Source: Treponema putidum
GTDB taxonomy: Bacteria > Spirochaetota > Spirochaetia > Treponematales > Treponemataceae
NCBI RefSeq assembly: GCF_000755145.1
Contig: NZ_CP009228.1
Location: forward strand, 1,721,694 to 1,785,693
DNA length: 64,000 nucleotides
Direction of reading: 5' to 3'
A program made the position numbers and the translations under genes. Of this stretch, positions 31,968 through 40,911 are shown piece by piece (within the stretch, counting starts at the first letter, position 1; every line of letters starts with the position of its first letter). The notes beneath the pieces were generated by a model. That model had not been told where the DNA came from, ran no database searches, and saw only the letters and a list, made by a program, of their open reading frames with translations.

Positions 31968-31980
31968 AGCTTTTTGTCAA
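31952..31980 (-). promoter_or_regulatory. Perfect consensus promoter of the DUF4143 ATPase
   Basis: On the minus strand TTGACA (31975-31980), 17 bp, TATAAT (31952-31957). It matches the sigma-70 consensus at all twelve positions and lies about 55 bp before the ATG. Confidence 0.75.
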
Positions 31981-31983
31981 GGT

Positions 31984-32017
31984 TTTTTATTTTATATAAC
32001 AATATATAAAATAAAAA
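31984..32017. repeat. AT-only palindrome
   Basis: A 15-bp perfect stem made only of A and T (left arm 31984-31998, right arm 32003-32017, 4-nt loop). The 352-bp gap between the ATPase and oppA genes (31898-32249) otherwise holds the two divergent promoters and AT-rich sequence without a convincing gene. Confidence 0.6.
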
Positions 32018-32177
32018 GTTTATTAAAATATTTTCAAGGTTTCGGAAAGAAGTTTTTCAAATTCGTTTATAAGTTCATTATGCATAACTCTGCAAGTTTT
32101 TCCTGTATAATGTGCTTTTATTTTCTAATTTTTCTCAAATTACTAATAAAATTTTTAAAATAAAATAAAAAAAATAT

Positions 32178-32206
32178 TTGACAAATTCACAATAGTATGT
32201 TTTAAT
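32178..32206 (+). promoter_or_regulatory. Promoter of oppA copy 1
   Basis: TTGACA (32178-32183), 17 bp, TTTAAT (32201-32206). The same arrangement precedes copy 2 at 40840-40868. A small hairpin GTGTT / AACAC lies in the leader. Confidence 0.65.
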
Positions 32207-32249
32207 ATATGCAGTGTTTTTAACACATAAAAACAACAGGAGGAATTTA

Positions 32250-34865
32250 ATGAAAAGTTTTGTTAAGTTTTTATCATGTATGCTTGCAGTGGCTTTGGTA
32301 TTTACTGCATGTGGAGGCGGCACCGGAACTGCCGCAGGAGGCAAAAGCCCGGTAAAGAACGGTACCTATGTAGATAAGGTTGTCTACTCCGTAAGTACCG
32401 ATCAAACGGTTGCCTTAAAAGATGTTATTGAGGGAAAAGCCGATCTTATGTTTACCTCTGTTCCGCCGGTACTTTTGTCGGGTTTGAGCGATGAAGACAG
32501 AGACAAGATAGATGTTTATCCTGTTCCTACAGGTTATTGGTCTCTTCTATTTAACCCTATTCCTAACAAGGCTCCCTATGTTTGGAAGACGGAAGCCGGA
32601 GAGGAAATGTTTAACCCCGTTGCAATCAAAGAAGTCCGCTATGCCTTTAACTGGTTAATCAACCGAAAGAAATTGGTAGATGAACTTCTTTTGGGTGAAG
32701 GTTCTCCTATGTACACACCCTGTACTGTAGGTCTTCCCGGAGCATACCGCTATAATATCTTGGCTTCCAAATTCGGAATCACCGAAACGGGAGATGAGCA
32801 AAAAGCTATCAGCATGATTGAAGACGCTATGCAAAAGGCTTCTCAACTTGCTGAAAACAAGGGAAAACTTGTAAAAGAGAACGGAAAATGGATGTACAAG
32901 GGCAAGCCCGTTACAATCAAGTCTATAATGCGTGTTGACGATCCTACAGGCCGTCTTCCTGCAGCCCGTTATATTCATGCTCAGATCGAAAAAGCCGGTC
33001 TTACGGTTGAAGGTTTTGAGAGAGATAGAAAAACAGCCGGAAGTCTTGTTTACGGCGGAAACCCTGCCAATTATGATTGGACGATGTACCTTGAAGGCTG
33101 GGGTTCAGGCGGTTTCTACGTAACATGGGAAACTCCTCTTTGTCAGATGTACAGCCCCTTCTACGGCTACATGCCCGGAGGCGGAGAGGCCGAATTCTGG
33201 AATTATTCAAACGAAAAGCTCGATGTTTTAGGAAAAAAGGCAGCATACGGTCAGTATTTGACTGCCGAAGAATTCTTTAGCGAGACCACCGATATGTGTG
33301 CATTGGGAATGGAAGAGGCTATCCGTGTTTATGTTGTTTCTCAAAACGATTTATATGTAGCCAATAAGGGAAGATTTAATTCCCGTCTTTTCTATGGAAC
33401 CTCTGACGGCTTTAACGGCTGGACCGTAAGATGTGCCGATGTTAAGCCCGATGCTGACGGCCCCTATAAGGGAAAGAGAGTTTTACGAGTATTGCAGTTC
33501 TCGGCTCAAGGCTCCTTATTTATGTCTGAATGGGATCCTGTAGGCGGACAGGGCTTTAGCGATACCTATAGTACTGCCTTTTTTAATGCCGTTACCGATA
33601 GAGCTTCCTTTGATAACCCTGCCGTAGGACGATCCGAATTTGCTATGTCGACTGTTGATGTTGCAAATGCAAAATTCGCTCCCAAATTCGTAGCCACAGG
33701 TAACAAGACAGAGGAAGGCGATGATGAACTTGCAATGGGCGGTGATATTCCCGTTCCTGCAGAGGCTGTTATGTATGACACGGCTTCAAAAAAATGGGTT
33801 CCTGCCGAAGCCGGTCAAAGTGTTGCAACTGTTGCAACAGGTAAGCTTGTAGACGGTTATTACTGGCATCACGGCGAACCTGTCGATCTTAACGATGTCA
33901 GGTATGCCTTTGCTTTTGCTTATGAGTGGGCTATAAAGGACGGAGAGGGAGACCTCTACTATGATGCTCCTTTAAGCAGTGTAACTCTTCCAAGTCTTAA
34001 AACCACAAAGGGTATAGTATTTAATAAGGACGGTTCTATCACTACATACAGCAACTACTTCCATGCTCCTATTCCAAGAGATACAGCTATAACTGTAGGC
34101 GGTTTAAGCGTAAAGGCTGCTAACCCCGGACGACGAACAAATGTACCTTGGGAAATTTATGAAGCCTTGGCAGAAATGGTAGTACACGGTTCAAAGAGCG
34201 GAACGGTTTATAACTTTGCTAAAGACGGCGGAGAGCGCGGTGTAGAAGCAAACGTTAAAAACCCCGATTGTCTTGCAGATATCAAGGCTAAATTGGAAGA
34301 ATTTGTTGCTTCAAAGCATATTCCTGTGTCTTTAAAGGACTTTATAAATGAAGATTATGCCGTTAAAAGATACAAGGCTTCTATAGACTTTATCGAAAAA
34401 TACGGAAATGCTTATATTACAACAGGTCCTTTAATGTTCGAAAAAATCGATCCTATTACAAGCTCCGTCGTATTAACCAACTTCGATAAATATCCTTATA
34501 AGAGCGACTACTTCCCGAATATGTTTAAAACAGACCTTACAGAAATTCAGTATGTCAAGGCTCCTGTAGCCCCTTCGGCAGACAAGGATGCCGTATTTGA
34601 GGTAACCGTTTCTAAGTATGCTTATCCTGAGGTTGAAAGAGTGCCTCTTGATAAGGGAAAGGTTGAAGGCCGGCTCCAGCTTCCTTCAGGCGGAGAGAAG
34701 GTTTATGAAGCTAAAGCAAGCGGGGATGGTAAATTCACGATTACAATACCTGCATCAGAGGTAGCCGGACTTGAAAAAGGTGTAGAGTACATAATGGTTG
34801 TATTAACCTCAATTTCCGATGAGCCGCCCTCAGCAAATTCGGTAAGCTTTACAATCCTTAAATAG
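32250..34865 (+). CDS. oppA: Oligopeptide ABC transporter substrate-binding lipoprotein, copy 1
   Basis: An 871-residue binding protein, much longer than the usual 500-600. The start MKSFVKFLSCMLAVALVFTACGGG is a lipoprotein signal with lipid Cys near residue 24. Family 5 (OppA/DppA) features include GYWSLLFNPIPNKAP, VRYAFNWLINRKKLVDE and a second, similar GEPVDLNDVRYAFAFAYEW region, so two binding-protein-like segments may be present. Residues 780-871 look like a beta-sandwich domain. AGGAGG lies 6 nt before the ATG. It heads the operon with oppBCDF and binds peptides outside the inner membrane. It shares 832 identical bases with copy 2. Confidence 0.9.
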   Translation: MKSFVKFLSCMLAVALVFTACGGGTGTAAGGKSPVKNGTYVDKVVYSVSTDQTVALKDVIEGKADLMFTSVPPVLLSGLSDEDRDKIDVYPVPTGYWSLLFNPIPNKAPYVWKTEAGEEMFNPVAIKEVRYAFNWLINRKKLVDELLLGEGSPMYTPCTVGLPGAYRYNILASKFGITETGDEQKAISMIEDAMQKASQLAENKGKLVKENGKWMYKGKPVTIKSIMRVDDPTGRLPAARYIHAQIEKAGLTVEGFERDRKTAGSLVYGGNPANYDWTMYLEGWGSGGFYVTWETPLCQMYSPFYGYMPGGGEAEFWNYSNEKLDVLGKKAAYGQYLTAEEFFSETTDMCALGMEEAIRVYVVSQNDLYVANKGRFNSRLFYGTSDGFNGWTVRCADVKPDADGPYKGKRVLRVLQFSAQGSLFMSEWDPVGGQGFSDTYSTAFFNAVTDRASFDNPAVGRSEFAMSTVDVANAKFAPKFVATGNKTEEGDDELAMGGDIPVPAEAVMYDTASKKWVPAEAGQSVATVATGKLVDGYYWHHGEPVDLNDVRYAFAFAYEWAIKDGEGDLYYDAPLSSVTLPSLKTTKGIVFNKDGSITTYSNYFHAPIPRDTAITVGGLSVKAANPGRRTNVPWEIYEALAEMVVHGSKSGTVYNFAKDGGERGVEANVKNPDCLADIKAKLEEFVASKHIPVSLKDFINEDYAVKRYKASIDFIEKYGNAYITTGPLMFEKIDPITSSVVLTNFDKYPYKSDYFPNMFKTDLTEIQYVKAPVAPSADKDAVFEVTVSKYAYPEVERVPLDKGKVEGRLQLPSGGEKVYEAKASGDGKFTITIPASEVAGLEKGVEYIMVVLTSISDEPPSANSVSFTILK

Positions 34866-34974
34866 AATTTAAGATTGTAATTTAAATCAAGATGCCTTGA
34901 AGCAGGGCATCTCTAAAAGTCTGACAAGGTTTTTTAGAGATGCCCAAAAGGCTTTGAGGCATTTTGAGCTTTTT
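34143..34974 (+). repeat. 832-bp identical tract, oppA copy 1
   Basis: Every base I compared is identical to 42805-43636. The tract starts at codon 632 of oppA and continues about 109 bp past the stop codon. Upstream of it the two genes differ every few codons, mostly at third positions. Confidence 0.85.
34905..34945 (+). terminator. Hairpin downstream of oppA copy 1
   Basis: GGGCATCTCTAAAA (34905-34918) and TTTTAGAGATGCCC (34932-34945) form a perfect 14-bp stem. A second pairing of GATGCC (34891) with GGCATC (34906) would compete with it. The hairpin lies between oppA and oppB and may attenuate the permease genes relative to the binding protein. Confidence 0.6.
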
Positions 34975-35023
34975 TAGCAGTAATGTGCCTTGAGCTCAAG
35001 CCTAAATTTTGTAGGAGACTTTT

Positions 35024-36064
35024 ATGTACAAGTGGTATGCACTTAAACGTATTTTACGGGGTGTAGTAATATATTCCATTCTTATTTTTATCTTTTCTTT
35101 TTTATTTAATCAGATAAATGAAAAAGTTCAGCGCAGCCAGATAATGGAAATGGTTCGCGCTGAAGCAAAGGGTCTAAAAAATATGACTGCCGAACAGATA
35201 ATGGCATGGCGTAAAGATCAAGAATTGACCCTTATTAGACAATATAGATTAGACAGGCCCTTAGTTGAGCGTGTTTTACATAACGCAAAGAGGGTTCTAA
35301 CATTTGATTTCGGTAAATCGACAACGATAAAATCCTTAACGGGTTCTCAAGAGGTTATCAAAATATTGGGAGAGGCAATTCCCAGAACCCTCTTGCTTTT
35401 TACAACAGCCTTTGTGATTAATACGCTGATCGGTTTAGCCCTGGGCTTAAAAAAGGCTCAAAGGCCGGGAAGCCGGCAGGATAAGGTAACAAGTTTGATT
35501 ACTCTTATCATTTACGGTATGCCCAGCTGGTGGTTAGCCATGCTTTTAATATTTGTGTTTGTTTACAAAATTCCCCTTTTTCCGTCGGGAGGTGTAAACT
35601 CTGTTCCGGTACCGGAAGGTATACGGTTTGTATTTGATAGGCTGCAGCATCTTGCTCTTCCGATTCTTACCTTGGTTTTATTAGGTTTTTGGAGTACGGC
35701 TTACATTATCCGAAACCTTGTTTTGGGTACCTTGCAGGAAGATTTTATAATGAGTGCAAGGGCACGCGGTATCCCCGAAAAGAAGGTCCTTCACGGCCAC
35801 ACTTTAAGGACATCGGCACCTCCATTGGTAACGATGATTTTGCTCTCCTTTTTGGCCTCAATGTCGGGAAGTATCATATTTGAGGGTATTTTTTCGTGGC
35901 CCGGTTTAGGCCAGCTTTATTGGATTGCCGTTCAGCAAAACGATATTCCTGTCTTAATGGGAGATTTGGCCATTACAACAGGTCTTTATCAAGCAGGTCT
36001 TATAATCCTTGATCTGGTTTACGGTTTCTTAGACCCGCGTATAAAAGTCGGAGGCAAGGAATAA
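35024..36064 (+). CDS. oppB: Oligopeptide ABC transporter permease OppB
   Basis: A 346-residue inner-membrane permease with an N-terminal membrane segment and five more in the BPD domain. The coupling-helix motif is near ARARGIPEKKVLHGHTLR, matching the EAA signature of binding-protein-dependent permeases. TAGGAG precedes the ATG at 35024. Its stop codon overlaps the start of oppC by one base (TAATG). It pairs with OppC to form the peptide channel. Confidence 0.93.
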   Translation: MYKWYALKRILRGVVIYSILIFIFSFLFNQINEKVQRSQIMEMVRAEAKGLKNMTAEQIMAWRKDQELTLIRQYRLDRPLVERVLHNAKRVLTFDFGKSTTIKSLTGSQEVIKILGEAIPRTLLLFTTAFVINTLIGLALGLKKAQRPGSRQDKVTSLITLIIYGMPSWWLAMLLIFVFVYKIPLFPSGGVNSVPVPEGIRFVFDRLQHLALPILTLVLLGFWSTAYIIRNLVLGTLQEDFIMSARARGIPEKKVLHGHTLRTSAPPLVTMILLSFLASMSGSIIFEGIFSWPGLGQLYWIAVQQNDIPVLMGDLAITTGLYQAGLIILDLVYGFLDPRIKVGGKE

Positions 36065-37458
36065 TGAAAAATTTTATTGATAGATTTAAAGAATTTTGGA
36101 ATGATTTTAAAAAAGAAAAGATAGGCATTGTCGCCATAGTTCTTTTAGGTTTACTTGTGATTTTGATTATACTTGAGCCTATTGTCTTGCCCTTTAAGGG
36201 AACAAACGATAATTGGCATAATATTTCTTATTGGGAAGATAACCCTGCTTCCGCTCCTCCCGTATGGTCGGAATTATTTAGCTCGAAAAAATCGGCTAGG
36301 ACGGTTCGGTTTACCGAGCCTGAGATTACGGAAGAAGAATCGGAGCATTTCGGTAAGGCTAAGGTTTATAATTTTAAGTATAACTATAATTATGATAAAA
36401 ATCCTAACAACATTATTTTTAGAGCCGAACTTACGGGCGATGTAATAATGAGTCTGGATGTTATCCGGCCTGACGGAAAGCGTATTGAGCTTGGCGTTTT
36501 TCAAAAAGGAAATTTAAAAGATTATCACAGCCGCTTTACGGTTTTAACCGATGCAAAATCCACAATGCAGCAATTTACTGCCTCTTACGGCGCTTCTGCT
36601 ACATCGGGAAACGCAAATCCTGTTCAGTTATTGTTCTCTGAAGTTTCAAAGACCATGTACAGGGATAAAAAGCCTTTAAAGGGTGAATATGTTTTTAAAT
36701 TCGTTATACCCAAAGATGTTGCATCCAATTCTGCCAATAAGATTGAAAATCCTAGGCTTATAATTCCGGGAGCGGTTTCGGGTCTTTTGGGTACTGATCT
36801 AAACAAGAGAGATTTATTTTCCGGTGTTATGGCCGGTTTAAAATGGGCTCTTTTAATAGGTCTTGTTGCAAGTATTATTTCGGTTTTAGTCGGCGTTATG
36901 TACGGAATTATAAGTGCCTACTTCGGCGGAACGGTTGATACGATTATGATGTTTATCTTTGAAATAGTCGTGTCCGTTCCTATTATTCCTATATTGATTG
37001 TAGCGGCCGCAGTTTTTAAACCGAGTATATGGATGATAATCCTTGCCCTTATTATTTTCGGCTGGACAGGTTCGGTAAAAACCGTCCGCTCAATGGCCTT
37101 ACAAATAAAGGAAGAAACCTATATTGAAGCTGCAAAGGCCCTCGGTGCCGGAAAATGGAGAATCATTCTAAAACATATCGCTCCTCTTCTTTTGCCGTAT
37201 TCTTTTGCTATTATGGCAAGTTCGGTTCCGGGAGCCATTATTTTTGAATCCTCTCTTTCGCTTTTAGGTTTGGGAGATCCTTCTATTGTAACTTGGGGAC
37301 AAATTCTCCATGATGCTCAAAGTTCGGGTGCAACCTTAAACGGCTTATGGTGGTGGATTATTCCTCCCGGTCTTTTTATAGCCCTTTTGGGTATGATATT
37401 TGCATTCCTAGGTTTTGCAATGGATAAGATTCTGCATCCTAAACTCAGGACAAGGTAA
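36064..37458 (+). CDS. oppC: Oligopeptide ABC transporter permease OppC with large extracytoplasmic insertion
   Basis: A 464-residue permease, about 160 residues longer than typical OppC. The first membrane segment is near residues 21-43. Residues 50-255 form a soluble insertion, inferred to be extracytoplasmic, with charged and aromatic sequence (for example NFKYNYNYDKNPNNIIFRAE). The usual core then follows, with GTDLNKRDLFSGVMAGL and the EAA motif AAKALGAGKWRIILKHI. The insertion might contact the unusually large OppA. It overlaps oppB by one base and precedes oppD by 12 nt. Confidence 0.92.
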   Translation: MKNFIDRFKEFWNDFKKEKIGIVAIVLLGLLVILIILEPIVLPFKGTNDNWHNISYWEDNPASAPPVWSELFSSKKSARTVRFTEPEITEEESEHFGKAKVYNFKYNYNYDKNPNNIIFRAELTGDVIMSLDVIRPDGKRIELGVFQKGNLKDYHSRFTVLTDAKSTMQQFTASYGASATSGNANPVQLLFSEVSKTMYRDKKPLKGEYVFKFVIPKDVASNSANKIENPRLIIPGAVSGLLGTDLNKRDLFSGVMAGLKWALLIGLVASIISVLVGVMYGIISAYFGGTVDTIMMFIFEIVVSVPIIPILIVAAAVFKPSIWMIILALIIFGWTGSVKTVRSMALQIKEETYIEAAKALGAGKWRIILKHIAPLLLPYSFAIMASSVPGAIIFESSLSLLGLGDPSIVTWGQILHDAQSSGATLNGLWWWIIPPGLFIALLGMIFAFLGFAMDKILHPKLRTR

Positions 37459-37470
37459 GGAGGTTTTAAT

Positions 37471-38448
37471 ATGGAAAATAAAGAAGTAGTTCTTGATGTA
37501 AAAAACTTGAGATTGTACTATCACACCTCCGCAGGTATTGTAAAAGCCTTGGATGATGTGAGTTTTACCCTTCATGCCGGCGAAACGCTGGGTCTTGTAG
37601 GAGAATCCGGCTGCGGTAAGACGACTACAGGTATGGCTCTGCTTAAAATGCCCTCTCCTCCCGGAAGAGTAGAGGAGAATTCTCAGATTATAATCAATGG
37701 AAGGGACATTGTTCCCCTCTCCGATTCGGAGATAAGAAAAAATGTACGCTGGCAGGAAATTTCGATGGTATTCCAAGGGGCTATGAACAGTTTAACTCCG
37801 GTTTACACAATCGGAAAACAGATGCTTGAAACCCTGAGAGAACACAAAGAAATGAGCGATAAAGAAGCTCAAGACCTAATGGAAGAGTATTTGGGCTACG
37901 TCGGCCTTCCGCCCGAAGTTTTAAACCGCTATCCCCACGAGCTTTCCGGAGGAATGAAGCAGAGGGTTGTTATAGCGAGCGGCCTATTCTTAAAGCCTAA
38001 ACTCGTTATTCTGGATGAACCCACCACTGCCCTCGATGTTATTGTTCAAGCTCAGATTATAAACCTCTTAAAGGAACTAAAACAGAAATTTAAGCTTTCC
38101 TTTATATTTATTACTCACGATCTGTCGCTTGAAGCCGAGATTTCGGATAGGATTTGTGTTATGTATGCGGGAAAAATTGCCGAGCTTGGAACCAATGAGC
38201 AGATATACGGTAAGGAGCCCCTGCACCCATATACCCAAAAACTTTTACAGGCAACACCTCTTTTAAGAAAGAGGGTGAGCGAGCTTTCCTATATTCCGGG
38301 AACGCCGCCCGACCTTATTTCTCCGCCCAAGGGCTGCCGCTTTAATCCGAGGTGTCATTGTACAATGGATAAGTGCTTTGAAGTTGAACCTCCTCTTATA
38401 GAGGTTGAACCGGGACATCAAGTAGCATGCTGGAGGTGTGTAAAATGA
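37471..38448 (+). CDS. oppD: Oligopeptide ABC transporter ATPase OppD
   Basis: A 325-residue ATPase with Walker A GESGCGKTT, signature LSGGMKQR, Walker B LVILDEPTTALD and the C-terminal oligopeptide-transporter extension with a Cys cluster (GCRFNPRCHCTMDKC). It energises peptide import on the cytoplasmic face. AAGGAGG precedes the ATG. Its stop overlaps the oppF start (ATGA). Confidence 0.95.
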   Translation: MENKEVVLDVKNLRLYYHTSAGIVKALDDVSFTLHAGETLGLVGESGCGKTTTGMALLKMPSPPGRVEENSQIIINGRDIVPLSDSEIRKNVRWQEISMVFQGAMNSLTPVYTIGKQMLETLREHKEMSDKEAQDLMEEYLGYVGLPPEVLNRYPHELSGGMKQRVVIASGLFLKPKLVILDEPTTALDVIVQAQIINLLKELKQKFKLSFIFITHDLSLEAEISDRICVMYAGKIAELGTNEQIYGKEPLHPYTQKLLQATPLLRKRVSELSYIPGTPPDLISPPKGCRFNPRCHCTMDKCFEVEPPLIEVEPGHQVACWRCVK

Positions 38449-39485
38449 GCGATAACGAAAAAAAGATAGATCCTAATGACCATGTTCTTGAACTGATTAA
38501 TATAAAAAAATATTTTGAACCCCATCAAGGTTTTGTCCAAAGCCTTTCAAAAGGTATAGCCAAAAAGATAAAGGCTGTAGATGATGTTACCTTGCGTTTG
38601 AGGAGGGGAGAAATCTTCGGCCTCATAGGGGAATCGGGTTCAGGTAAAACTACGATTGGGAAGATAGCGATGAAGCTTCATACCCCTACCGAGGGAACAA
38701 TCCTATACAATGGAGAAGATGTTACGAATAGCGATAAGGAAAAGACCGCCTTTTACCGCCGCCGTGTTCAGATGATTTTCCAAGACCCTTATGCTTCTAT
38801 GAATCCCCGTTTTAAAATTCGGGATGTAATGGAAGAACCTCTTCTTATTCATAAGATTAAGGGAACAAGGGCAGAAAATGATGAAAAAATCATCAAGGCT
38901 ATTTCGGAGGTAAAGCTAAATCCGCCTGAGGAATTTATGACACGCTATCCTCACATGCTTTCGGGCGGTCAAAGACAGCGTATAGCTACGGCCAGAACCC
39001 TTATCCTAAACCCCGAAGTTATAGTTGCAGATGAGCCTGTTTCGATGATTGACCTTTCAACCCGTGCTGAAATTCTTCACATGATGAGGGAGGTTCAAAG
39101 GAAACTAGGGCTTACCTATCTGTATATTACCCACGACCTTTCAACTGCAAGGTATTTTACCGACCGAATAGCGGTTATGTATTTGGGTCGTATCGTAGAG
39201 ATGGGGGATGCCGATGATGTTATAGATAATCCCATGCATCCCTATACTCAAGCCTTAATTGAAGCTGTTCCCGAACCTAAATCGGGAATGCTTAACGTAA
39301 TAAAAAAACTCCCTATTTCGGGCGAAATCCCTTCGCCTGCAAATATTCCGCAAGGGTGCCGCTTTCACCCGCGATGTCCCTATGCGGATGAGTCATGTTC
39401 ATCTATGGAAGAACCTTCGTTGACGGACATAGGAAAGGGACACTTTCATGCCTGCCGAAAGGCCGAAGAGATTAAGAAAGGGTAA
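38445..39485 (+). CDS. oppF: Oligopeptide ABC transporter ATPase OppF
   Basis: A 346-residue ATPase partner of OppD. Walker A is GESGSGKTT, the signature LSGGQRQR, and Walker B VIVADEPVSMID. The C-terminal Cys cluster is GCRFHPRCPYADESC. The ATG at 38445, in the ATGA overlap with oppD and with GGAGG upstream, is chosen over the in-frame ATG at 38427. The operon then ends at a strong terminator (39546-39580). Confidence 0.94.
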   Translation: MSDNEKKIDPNDHVLELINIKKYFEPHQGFVQSLSKGIAKKIKAVDDVTLRLRRGEIFGLIGESGSGKTTIGKIAMKLHTPTEGTILYNGEDVTNSDKEKTAFYRRRVQMIFQDPYASMNPRFKIRDVMEEPLLIHKIKGTRAENDEKIIKAISEVKLNPPEEFMTRYPHMLSGGQRQRIATARTLILNPEVIVADEPVSMIDLSTRAEILHMMREVQRKLGLTYLYITHDLSTARYFTDRIAVMYLGRIVEMGDADDVIDNPMHPYTQALIEAVPEPKSGMLNVIKKLPISGEIPSPANIPQGCRFHPRCPYADESCSSMEEPSLTDIGKGHFHACRKAEEIKKG

Positions 39486-39545
39486 AATGAGGTTTAAAAA
39501 CCGCTTTCGTTCTCTTGAGCAAATGCGTTTCTTATGATAATATTC

Positions 39546-39580
39546 AAGCTGCGGGTTACTGTAACCCGCAGCTTTTATTT
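39546..39580 (+). terminator. Terminator of the opp operon
   Basis: AAGCTGCGGGTTA and TAACCCGCAGCTT form a perfect 13-bp stem with loop CTG, followed by TTATTTTA. It lies between oppF and fprA. Confidence 0.85.
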
Positions 39581-39598
39581 TATGGAGGTATCGATTTT

Positions 39599-40819
39599 AT
39601 GGAAGCAAAAAAACTTACGGAAAGCGTTCATTGTATTCATGCAGATATACATGACAGAACAGCCCGCTTTGAAGGCATATGGTTATTGCCCCACGGCGTT
39701 TCGATAAATTCTTATGTTGTAAAGGGAGAAAAAACAGCCCTTATCGATATAGTAAAAGATTGGGACGGATCGGTAAATTCTTACCGAAAACAGCTGGAGT
39801 CCATAGGCCTTTCATTCTCTTCTTTTGATTATGTAATTTTAAACCACCTTGAACCGGATCATGCAGACCTTATAAACCTTGTGCGGGAAGAAAACCCAAG
39901 AGCCGAGATATTGGCTTCTTCAAAAGGGGCAGCCCTTGTTAAAAACTTTTTTAAAATAAACGAGGGGGTAAGGGCTGTAAAAGACGGAGAAGTTTTGGAC
40001 TTAGGCGGAGGCAAAAAACTCATTTTTTATGAAACACCGAATATCCACTGGCCCGAAACCATGATGACCTATGACCCTGACGATAAAATTTTATTTTCTT
40101 GTGATGCCTTCGGTTCTTACGGCTGTATAGGCGAAAAAATCTTCGACGACCAGCATACCGAAGATGAGCTTAAATTTTTTGAAAATGAGGCTTTAAGGTA
40201 CTATTCAAACATTGTTGCAAGTTTCAGCTCCTTTGTAAATAAAGGAATCGAAAAACTTGCCTCCCTTGATCTTAAATTTATTTGTCCGAGTCACGGTCTG
40301 GTTTGGAAGGGATCTCCATCACGTATCGTAAGCCTTTATAAAAAATTTGCAGGTTATAACACGGGCGGAGAGTTGGAAAAAAACATCTGTGTTATATGGG
40401 GTTCAATGTACGGCTACACTAAGGCCGGCCTTGATGCGGTTATTGAAGGCATAAATGAAGAAGGAGTATCTTATTCTATCTACAGAATTCCCGACACGGA
40501 CGCAACCTTTATTTTAGGCGAAGCTTACCGTTCTGCAGGCCTTTTATTGGCAATGCCTACTTACGAGTATAAAATGTTCCCGCCTATGGCTCATGTCCTT
40601 GACATGTTTGAACGAAAGCACTTTACAGGCAAAAAGGTATTGCGCATAGGAAACTGGGGCTGGGTAGGCGGCGCCAAAAAAGAATACGAAGAAAAAATAG
40701 AAAAATTTAAGTGGACCAATATTGAATCCCATGAATGGCAGGGTAAGCTCAGCGATGAGGATAAACGGATATTAAAAGAAAGAGGTAAGGAATTGGCAAG
40801 AGCTGTAAAGAACGGATAA
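39599..40819 (+). CDS. fprA: A-type flavoprotein (FprA), O2/NO reductase
   Basis: A 406-residue flavodiiron protein that reduces oxygen to water or nitric oxide to N2O. The metallo-beta-lactamase-like half has the diiron motif HLEPDH (His83, Glu85, Asp87, His88) and further ligands in PNIHWPETM, FSCDAFGS and CPSHGLVW. The C-terminal half is a flavodoxin with the FMN loop WGSMYGYTKAG. The ATG at 39599 has TGGAGG upstream and is preferred over an in-frame start at 39515 that would run through the terminator hairpin. It fits an anaerobe meeting oxygen or host NO. Confidence 0.93.
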   Translation: MEAKKLTESVHCIHADIHDRTARFEGIWLLPHGVSINSYVVKGEKTALIDIVKDWDGSVNSYRKQLESIGLSFSSFDYVILNHLEPDHADLINLVREENPRAEILASSKGAALVKNFFKINEGVRAVKDGEVLDLGGGKKLIFYETPNIHWPETMMTYDPDDKILFSCDAFGSYGCIGEKIFDDQHTEDELKFFENEALRYYSNIVASFSSFVNKGIEKLASLDLKFICPSHGLVWKGSPSRIVSLYKKFAGYNTGGELEKNICVIWGSMYGYTKAGLDAVIEGINEEGVSYSIYRIPDTDATFILGEAYRSAGLLLAMPTYEYKMFPPMAHVLDMFERKHFTGKKVLRIGNWGWVGGAKKEYEEKIEKFKWTNIESHEWQGKLSDEDKRILKERGKELARAVKNG

Positions 40820-40839
40820 AAGCCTTTGATAAAAAACAT

Positions 40840-40868
40840 TTGACAAATACTTAATACTGTGCTTTAAT
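40840..40868 (+). promoter_or_regulatory. Promoter of oppA copy 2
   Basis: TTGACA (40840-40845), 17 bp, TTTAAT (40863-40868), closely matching the promoter of copy 1. The duplicated segment therefore began upstream of the promoter. Confidence 0.65.
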
Positions 40869-40911
40869 ATAGGAGGTGTTTTAAACACATAAAAACAACA
40901 GGAGGAATTTA

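Noticed and set aside
31957-32163. A 68-codon frame in the AT-rich gap before oppA
   Set aside because: It runs through the ATPase promoter and the AT-only palindrome, has no ribosome-binding site and only Phe/Lys/Ile-rich content.
39515-39598. Longer fprA starting at 39515
   Set aside because: The extension crosses the opp terminator hairpin and the family starts at the ATG with TGGAGG upstream.
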